Assembly (NCBI GenBank): GCA_030731175.1
Contig: JANQUM010000389.1
Span: 1 to 11,030, forward strand
DNA from: Spirosomataceae bacterium
GTDB taxonomy: Bacteria > Bacteroidota > Bacteroidia > Cytophagales > Spirosomataceae
Length of the DNA stretch: 11,030 nucleotides
Direction: 5' to 3'
Position numbers and translations under genes: made by a program. The notes below the pieces were generated by a model that searched no databases, had not been told where the DNA came from, and was given only the letters and a program-made list of their open reading frames with translations. Shown piece by piece: positions 6,357 to 11,030 of this stretch (position 1 is its first letter; each line of letters opens with the position of its first letter).

Positions 6357-8278
6357 ATTTCTTCCAGTTCTTCCACTTTTTCTTCCCAAGCGTTGCTGTT
6401 TTTCGTTAAATCAGCTTTTACCTTTTCGTAGTCTGCGGTTAGTTTAGCTAATTTATTCTGATCTTCGTAAATAGTAGTATCAGCGAGTTGCTTTTCGATT
6501 GATTTTTTCTCGTCCTCTAACTCCATCACTTTCGTTTCGAGTTGCTCAATCGCCTTTTCGAGTTGTTTTAACTCGTAATCGGTTGCTTGCTTTTTTATTT
6601 TCTTAGGCTCAGGCTTTGCCGTTACAGGAGCGACTTTATCGTTGCTTTTGTCTTCTTCCATCGGTACTAAACCATCGGCTTCGCGTTTTGCCTGCCACAC
6701 CAAATATTCGTCGTATGTGCCAGGGTATTGCTTGATTTCCTGCCCTTCAATAAACCAAATTTTTGTGGCAGTATTGCTTACAAAATGACGGTCGTGAGAT
6801 ACAGTTACGTACGTTCCTTCGTACTGTTGCAACGCCTGAATCAGAATATTGACTGATTGCATATCCAAGTGGTTGGTTGGCTCATCTAGAAGTAGAAAAT
6901 TAGCTTCCGAAATAAGTACTTTTGCTAAAGCTACCCGTGATTTTTCACCACCAGAAAGCACTTTTATTTTCTTGAAAACATCTTCGCCGCCAAATAAGAA
7001 AGCACCTAAGATTGAGCGTAACTCGTTTTCAGATTTAGATGGGTCTGCGTAGCGGAGTTCTTCCACTAGGTTTTCATCTATGTGCAGTGATTCTAGCTGG
7101 TGCTGAGCGTAAAACGAGAAGTTGACATTATGACCCATGCGGCGTTCGCCGGCGTGCTTTTCCGTTCCGGCAATGATGCGTAAAAGCGTTGACTTTCCTT
7201 TTCCGTTTGCACCGATAAGGGCAATTTTGTCGCCCCTCTCAATTGTGGCGGTGGTATCATCGAGAATGACTTTTTCTTTGCCGTAATCTTTGCTAATATT
7301 ATTGAGCTGCATCACGTGACGACCGGGCTGCGTTCCGAATTTGAAACGAAAATGCACCTTAGCCGTTTCTTCGGTTACTTCCTCAATCACGTCCATGCGT
7401 TCAAGAGCTTTTACTCGAGATTGCACCTGCTTTGCTTTACTGGCTTTTGCCTTAAAACGATCTACAAAGCGTTCTGTCTGCCGAATTTGGGCTTGCTGAT
7501 TCTCGTACGAACTCTTCTGGATTTCGTTGCGAAGTTCTTTTTCGCCTAAATAAAAAGAGTAATTACCCGAATAAACATTCAATTTTGAATGAGCAACTTC
7601 TACCGTTGTCTGGATTACATTATCCAAAAACTGACGGTCGTGAGAAACGGTTATTACTGCGTTTTCGTAGTTGGCGATGTATTTTTCAATCCACTGAATG
7701 GAGGGTAAGTCCAAGTGGTTGGTAGGCTCATCGAGGAGGAGTAGGGCGGGTTTTTGGAGCAGTAATTTTGCCAGCATAACTCGCATCCGCCAGCCACCAG
7801 AGAAACTTTTGAGTGGCTGATTTAATTCGTGGGTTTTAAAACCCAAACCTTCCAAAATCTCTTCGGCTTTTGCTTGCATTGAATAACCGTCAAGCATTTG
7901 AAATTCTTCTTGATATTTGCCGAGTACGTCCACCAATTCATCACGATAATTGGTTTCCATTTCTTGGAGTGTTTCCTCGATTTTATTTTGCAATTCGAGT
8001 TCCCGCTCAAACGCTTGCATTGCCACCAAAAGAATGGAATCTTCGGTTTGGTACGAAAGCAAATCCTGATTTAGAAACCCGATGGTACAATCTCCCGATT
8101 TGTTTATTTCGCCGCTATCCGGTTCGTAATCGCCGACGATGAGTTTTAGAAGCGTGGATTTTCCTTTACCGTTTAGTCCAATTAACCCGATTTTATCTTT
8201 GGGTTTAATTTGTAAGCTGGCGTCTTCAAAAATGGCTCGTCCACCGAAGTAGAACGACATATTGTTTATAGTTAACAT
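6347..8278 (-). CDS. ABC-F family ribosome-associated ATPase
   Basis: A 643-residue cytoplasmic protein with two ABC ATPase domains and no membrane segments, the hallmark of ABC-F proteins, which act at the ribosomal tRNA exit (E) site as translation or antibiotic-protection factors. Domain 1: Walker A GLNGKGKS (34-41), arm-like helical insert about 80-140, signature FSGGW (159-163), Walker B LLLLDEPTNHLD (179-190), switch SHDR (212-215). The charged interdomain linker (about 240-305), rich in K/R/Q, is the tRNA-interacting region in this family. Domain 2: Walker A GANGKGKS (356-363), LSGGE (441-445), LLLDEPTNHLD (462-472), SHDR (493-496). Residues about 563-640 form a C-terminal charged coiled coil, as in Uup- or YheS-like members. 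All catalytic motifs, including both Walker B glutamates, are intact. The ATG at 8278 gives the usual MLTINN start. Subfamily and any resistance role cannot be decided by eye. Confidence 0.95.
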   Translation of the reverse strand: MLTINNMSFYFGGRAIFEDASLQIKPKDKIGLIGLNGKGKSTLLKLIVGDYEPDSGEINKSGDCTIGFLNQDLLSYQTEDSILLVAMQAFERELELQNKIEETLQEMETNYRDELVDVLGKYQEEFQMLDGYSMQAKAEEILEGLGFKTHELNQPLKSFSGGWRMRVMLAKLLLQKPALLLLDEPTNHLDLPSIQWIEKYIANYENAVITVSHDRQFLDNVIQTTVEVAHSKLNVYSGNYSFYLGEKELRNEIQKSSYENQQAQIRQTERFVDRFKAKASKAKQVQSRVKALERMDVIEEVTEETAKVHFRFKFGTQPGRHVMQLNNISKDYGKEKVILDDTTATIERGDKIALIGANGKGKSTLLRIIAGTEKHAGERRMGHNVNFSFYAQHQLESLHIDENLVEELRYADPSKSENELRSILGAFLFGGEDVFKKIKVLSGGEKSRVALAKVLISEANFLLLDEPTNHLDMQSVNILIQALQQYEGTYVTVSHDRHFVSNTATKIWFIEGQEIKQYPGTYDEYLVWQAKREADGLVPMEEDKSNDKVAPVTAKPEPKKIKKQATDYELKQLEKAIEQLETKVMELEDEKKSIEKQLADTTIYEDQNKLAKLTADYEKVKADLTKNSNAWEEKVEELEEIQP

Positions 8279-8334
8279 CTGTATAAATACGAAGTGTGAA
8301 TTACGGAGTACGATTTTCCGCCGGAATATTTCCG

Positions 8335-8342
8335 CAAAAATA
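8335..8342 (-). promoter_or_regulatory. Candidate Bacteroidota -7 element upstream of ABC-F
   Basis: Read on the minus strand this is TATTTTTG, an exact match to the TAnnTTTG element used by the primary sigma factor of Bacteroidota. It lies 56 bases upstream of the ABC-F ATG, which would give a leader of about 50 bases. I see no clear TTG/TTTG -33 box about 19-21 bases further upstream, so the call is tentative. Confidence 0.4.
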
Positions 8343-8518
8343 CGATTTTAAAATTTAAGATGTCGGGAAAAGGAGAATTGTGTTTAGTATGCAATTGAGA
8401 GTCCGCTTGTTGCCTTACTAGGGCTTCTTCTTATTTTGAAGCCTGAGCAGAGCAAAAGTGAGGTTATTCACATCCATCTGGCTTCAGCAAGAGAGATGTA
8501 GCGAAAACAATTATCACG

Positions 8519-8570
8519 ATGGGATTTAACCCAAATGGCTGTAATAAAGTGTGGGCTAAAACCCGTGGCA
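8519..8570. repeat. Tandem pair of related palindromic units
   Basis: Two similar units, TGGGATTTAACCC followed by AAATGGC (8520-8539) and TGGGCTAAAACCC followed by GTGGC (8552-8569), match at about 14 of 18 aligned bases. Each has GGG/CCC arms around an A/T-rich centre. TTTAACCCA of the first unit can also pair with TGGGCTAAA of the second (8 of 9 bases). The style resembles short interspersed palindromic repeats common between genes in Bacteroidota genomes. That family link is from memory, not shown by anything else in this window. Confidence 0.4.
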
Positions 8571-8624
8571 ATTGAGTTTTGCGAGAAAAAACGATAAAAT
8601 CTTATAAGTTGCATTTATATTACC

Positions 8625-8665
8625 AAACGCCGTCGCTCGGTCTTTTTGACGAAACAACGGCGTTT
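8625..8665 (-). terminator. Hairpin downstream of SDR gene, possible terminator
   Basis: Perfect 9-bp arms AAACGCCGT / ACGGCGTTT enclose a 23-base loop that itself can form a small GTC-TTTTT-GAC hairpin. It lies 19 bases past the SDR stop codon. After the stem on the minus strand comes TTTGGTAATA, without a proper T-tract, so it may be a weak terminator or an mRNA 3'-end stabiliser. Confidence 0.5.
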
Positions 8666-8684
8666 AATTGGATAAGAACTGAAA

Positions 8685-9311
8685 TTAAATTTCGTTCAAG
8701 GCATCATTAATTTGCATATCGCCCGATAGGATTTCAAAGCTGGCATCTCGTCCGATATCATTTGACAAAGAAGCCACTAATGTTTTCGCCACGTCATCAC
8801 GACTGATTGACCCTGCGTTTTCAAAGCTGCTCGCCGCCTTGATTTTTCCAGTTCCGGCGTCGTTGGTTAATGAGCCCGGACGCACGATGGAGTAGGGTAG
8901 CAAACTTGCTTTCAGGTATTCGTCGGCGTTGTGTTTTGCCTGCATATATTCCCGCATATCGTTTGATTGCTCCGGGTTTTCCGCTCCCATTGAGCTGAGC
9001 ATGACAAACTTACTGATATTGGCTCGTTTTCCGGCATCCATCAATTTCTTAGCACCTTCCTGATCTACGGCGTGGACTTTTTTTCCATTTGATCCGGCGG
9101 CAAAAATTACTTTGTGCACGTTATCGGCAATATTATCAATGTTGTTTTCTAAATCCCCGATGCGGGTTTCTACGCCTTTATCGGTAAACTGAGCTTTTTG
9201 TCCTTCGTTCCGAACCATGGCGATGGGTTCGTAGTGATCAGAGTTTTTCAAAAGGTCAATTACTTTTCTTCCGGTATTGCCGGTTGCCCCGGCTACTAAT
9301 ACTTTTTCCAT
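8685..9311 (-). CDS. Atypical short-chain dehydrogenase / NmrA-like NAD(P)-binding protein
   Basis: A 208-residue cytoplasmic Rossmann-fold protein of the atypical SDR group (SDR_a5, NmrA/HSCARG-like, similar to YwnB-type proteins). The N-terminal nucleotide-binding loop is GATGNTG at residues 8-14 directly after the first strand (EKVLVA). The second-strand end MVRNEGQKA (32-40) suggests NADP preference by its Arg, and GDL (52-54) and AAGS (71-74) continue the cofactor site. SSMGA (106-110) and Y122-x3-K126 (YMQAK) sit where SDR catalytic residues lie, and SIVRPGSLTND (141-151) is the conserved proline-glycine strand. Full length for this family. Members act as oxidoreductases or redox sensors; no substrate can be inferred. 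It is isolated from the upstream CotH gene by a strong terminator. The ATG at 9309-9311 gives a compact N-terminus beginning at the first beta strand. I found no exact -7 motif in the 100 bases upstream. Confidence 0.9.
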   Translation of the reverse strand: MEKVLVAGATGNTGRKVIDLLKNSDHYEPIAMVRNEGQKAQFTDKGVETRIGDLENNIDNIADNVHKVIFAAGSNGKKVHAVDQEGAKKLMDAGKRANISKFVMLSSMGAENPEQSNDMREYMQAKHNADEYLKASLLPYSIVRPGSLTNDAGTGKIKAASSFENAGSISRDDVAKTLVASLSNDIGRDASFEILSGDMQINDALNEI

Positions 9312-9411
9312 GTTGTTTTTATTTGAGTGTTATAATTTAATTGTGGAAGTTCAGTTATTCCTGAATCCACTTTTTATATGAATACTACTCAAAAGACTGT
9401 TCCGCTAAAGC

Positions 9412-9457
9412 AAAAGCCCCGTAAAATTTAGAAAAAATCCTAAATTTTACGGGGCTT
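9412..9457 (-). terminator. Strong rho-independent terminator of the CotH gene
   Basis: A perfect 18-bp inverted repeat (arms 9414-9431 and 9440-9457, with GCCCC/GGGGC near the base of the stem) encloses an 8-base loop AAAAAATC. It lies 20 bases past the CotH stop codon. On the minus strand it is followed by TTTTGCTTT, while the plus-strand side continues with AAAATATG, so it is oriented to terminate the CotH transcript before the SDR gene. Confidence 0.88.
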
Positions 9458-9476
9458 AAAATATGAGTTGAAAGTA

Positions 9477-10895
9477 CTATTTCAAATACGCTTCAACGGC
9501 GGCGGCTCGGCTGGTTACGTGAGATTTCAACGTATTTATTGCCGAAGAAAACTCAGACGAACTGCGTAAGAAAGTGTAACCCTGCGTTTCGGTTGTAGCA
9601 TAAGGTTCTACCAACGTGGCGTATTTGGTGTATAAAGCTTGCATGGTTGTTGCGTTAAACGCCCCGTCGATGGTCTCTTTTAAGTAAACATCGTATTGAG
9701 CTTTGTAAACTGCATCCTGATACATATATCCGATAATAGGCCATTGAGTAGAGCTAAGACCTGAGAAATTCAAGTTAAGAGAACCACCTTGTTTTCCCGT
9801 TTGCAGAGCTTCGTTGTTATCCCACGGAATCCAGGTCAATAAACCATTTGCTGGATTATTATATAGGAAATAGTTATGCGTCATGCGTCCGTAAGTGTCC
9901 CAGTTCTGAATAGTTGTATTGATTGCCAAGTATTTAAGGAATGTCTTGGTGTCGAAGTTCGCATCTAACTTCGCACGCCATGCGGCGGCATCAGTGGTGC
10001 GGGTGGCATCGTTTATAATGGTGTAAAGTTGCTGCACATCAGAAAAATCAGCTTCGTCTTCGTTGGTTTGCTTATCCATTTCTGAGGTGTCGAAGCTTCC
10101 ATTAGCAAAACTCGCGGCATCGCCATCGGGCTTGTACAGGTTTCCTTTATCGCTGCTAAATTGGGTATCAATTACGGTATCGTCCACTTCTTCGGTTAGG
10201 GTGTATAAGCCGAAGTAAACGGGGCCGTCGCCGTAATCTACGTAAAGTGTGTAAAATGCCGTGTGAGAACCCGCCAAACCTGCGTTTCTGAATACATCAC
10301 CCGCAACTTTTTCTCTCAGAAAAGAGGTGTCTCCGTAATTATTTTTTAGGCTCATCTGCTTGAAACCGTTAAAACGCTGGTTATCAATCTGTGGATATTC
10401 GTCTTCAAATTCGTCAAAGTCGAGTTTGAAAGAAAGTTTCAAATTGCCGCTCTGCCACGTTGATTGCAAGCTCGAATTTCCTTTAAAACGAATACCTGCA
10501 CGATACCACTTCTTACCGTTGTAGGTTACGTCAGCAGGAACAAAAATAGGATTTTCTGTTTCTGTAAGTCCGCCCGGTCTGCCCGAAGACCCAAAAGTAC
10601 CGTATTTTTCGGTCATGTCGTTTAGCATCATTTGCCAGCGGTTTTTTGTTACCACAAAATCAAGGCGTTGTACTTTAGTATCGTCAAAAACGAGGCTAAA
10701 ATTTGCATCACCACTCTTGCTGTGGGTTTCATCGGTCCAGTCGGTTGCCACAAAGTCAGTATCGGCGTAAGTTTCTTCGCTTACGGTGGTTATTGTGGTG
10801 GGGTCTATGCTGGATACTTTTTCGTCGCAAGATATAAAAGTGATTGCCGCAAAGGCGAATGTGAGTAGTAAGCTTGTTTTTCTTATTTGCTTCAT
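9477..10895 (-). CDS. CotH-kinase-family lipoprotein
   Basis: A 472-residue predicted lipoprotein with a CotH domain, the atypical protein kinase fold first described for the Bacillus spore coat protein CotH and found widely in secreted proteins. The signal peptide ends in lipobox FISC with Cys23 as the lipidated residue, followed by Asp-Glu-Lys, acidic residues of the kind seen in Bacteroidota surface-export signals. Family motifs: GIRFKGNSSL (134-143), MSLKNNYGDTSFLREKVAGD (181-200), YFGLYTLTEEVDD (227-239), GNLYK (251-255), then NWDTYGRMTHNYFLY (331-345) and WIPWDNNEAL (355-364). Asp332 and Asp359 are likely counterparts of the two catalytic aspartates of CotH, judged by position. The domain looks complete. 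Substrate is unknown; a role in surface protein phosphorylation is only inference. The gene is probably monocistronic, given the terminator downstream. Confidence 0.92.
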   Translation of the reverse strand: MKQIRKTSLLLTFAFAAITFISCDEKVSSIDPTTITTVSEETYADTDFVATDWTDETHSKSGDANFSLVFDDTKVQRLDFVVTKNRWQMMLNDMTEKYGTFGSSGRPGGLTETENPIFVPADVTYNGKKWYRAGIRFKGNSSLQSTWQSGNLKLSFKLDFDEFEDEYPQIDNQRFNGFKQMSLKNNYGDTSFLREKVAGDVFRNAGLAGSHTAFYTLYVDYGDGPVYFGLYTLTEEVDDTVIDTQFSSDKGNLYKPDGDAASFANGSFDTSEMDKQTNEDEADFSDVQQLYTIINDATRTTDAAAWRAKLDANFDTKTFLKYLAINTTIQNWDTYGRMTHNYFLYNNPANGLLTWIPWDNNEALQTGKQGGSLNLNFSGLSSTQWPIIGYMYQDAVYKAQYDVYLKETIDGAFNATTMQALYTKYATLVEPYATTETQGYTFLRSSSEFSSAINTLKSHVTSRAAAVEAYLK

Positions 10896-10959
10896 CTTAT
10901 GAAAGAGGTTTGTGAAAGTATGCTGAGTTTTATCTCATGCACGGTTAGATGTAGTCTGA

Positions 10960-10967
10960 GAAAAATA
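10960..10967 (-). promoter_or_regulatory. Weak candidate -7 element upstream of CotH
   Basis: Minus-strand TATTTTTC matches seven of eight positions of the pattern TAnnTTTG (counting the two free positions), 64 bases upstream of the CotH ATG. No TTG -33 box is visible at the right distance. The surrounding 10896-11030 region is otherwise A/T-rich, with an 8-T run at 10988-10995 and a minor CCCT/AGGG inverted repeat; I see no gene there. Confidence 0.2.
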
Positions 10968-11030
10968 CTTGCGGTTACGCTGCATTCTTTTTTTTAGTGC
11001 CCTGAAACAAAAAAAGGGTGGAGTCAAATG

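Larger units (their letters stand above)
8279..8684. other. 406-base non-coding stretch between ABC-F and SDR genes
   Basis: No convincing coding sequence on either strand. Both flanking genes are on the minus strand, so the stretch is the 3' region of the SDR gene and the 5' region of ABC-F. It holds the candidate ABC-F promoter (8335-8342), three alternating copies of GGCTTC/GAAGCC between 8422 and 8486, a pair of related GGG...CCC palindromic units (8519-8570) and a 9-bp-stem hairpin near the SDR stop (8625-8665). No tRNA or recognisable riboswitch is seen. It could include a long leader, a small RNA or decayed repeat elements. Confidence 0.55.

Noticed and set aside
7316..8142. Open frames on the plus strand inside the ABC-F gene
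   Set aside because: They are antisense shadows of a strongly conserved coding sequence and show no recognisable protein features.
6347..8278. ABC-F protein as a dedicated antibiotic resistance determinant
   Set aside because: Its features (long C-terminal coiled coil, standard linker) fit housekeeping-type Uup/YheS-like members, and nothing nearby suggests a resistance or biosynthetic locus.
8391..8576. 9-bp direct repeat GCAATTGAG (8391-8399 and 8568-8576) as target-site duplication of a small mobile element
   Set aside because: The segment between has no matching terminal inverted repeats, and a shared 9-mer within a few hundred A/T-rich bases is not unlikely by chance.
9312..9476. CotH and SDR genes as one operon
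   Set aside because: Same strand, but a perfect 18-bp hairpin followed by a T-rich tract directly after CotH argues for separate transcripts.
10971..11020. Terminator or small gene at the right edge of the window
   Set aside because: The stem candidates (GCG/CGC and CCCT/AGGG) are only 3-6 bp with wobble pairs and are not properly placed relative to the T-run at 10988-10995.

Overview
The window comes from a member of the phylum Bacteroidota, probably a Cytophagales-like aerobe; I cannot place it more precisely. The evidence is the partial PorP/SprF-type outer-membrane protein, a type IX secretion system (T9SS) plug-like protein, a secreted protein with a C-terminal T9SS type A sorting domain, a CotH-family lipoprotein, the general lack of Shine-Dalgarno sequences before start codons, and one exact match to the Bacteroidota -7 promoter motif TAnnTTTG. 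Base composition is moderate and looks uniform, with no obvious foreign segment.

Layout. Bases 1-540 hold the 3' end of a PorP/SprF-family gene, closed by a clear terminator (571-606). Two co-directional membrane transporters follow, 35 bases apart: an APC-superfamily amino acid permease (645-2093) and an AGCS-family sodium:alanine/glycine symporter (2129-3733), closed by a strong 14-bp-stem terminator (3768-3803). Next is a divergent pair: a DUF5103/T9SS plug-like protein on the minus strand (3824-about 5134) and a T9SS-sorted secreted protein on the plus strand (5169-6335). The latter converges with a 643-residue ABC-F ATPase on the minus strand (6347-8278); a small hairpin spans the 11-base gap and the ABC-F stop codon. 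A 406-base non-coding stretch (8279-8684) follows, carrying a candidate promoter for ABC-F and several small palindromic units. The last two genes, both on the minus strand, are an atypical SDR/NmrA-like NAD(P)-binding protein (8685-9311) and a CotH-kinase-family lipoprotein (9477-10895). A perfect 18-bp-stem hairpin (9414-9457) separates them, so they are probably independent transcripts.

How the genes relate. Three genes point to the T9SS and cell surface: the PorP/SprF-like protein, the plug-like protein and its divergent cargo-like neighbour. The two transporters form a likely amino acid uptake unit. ABC-F (ribosome-associated ATPase), the SDR and CotH look like independent housekeeping or accessory genes. 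I see no CRISPR array, tRNA, rRNA, insertion sequence, phage gene or recognisable defence system. I do not find convincing evidence of an undescribed system. The items most worth a second look are the unassigned N-terminal domain of the T9SS cargo, the divergent plug/cargo arrangement, the CotH lipoprotein and the structured gap at 8279-8684.
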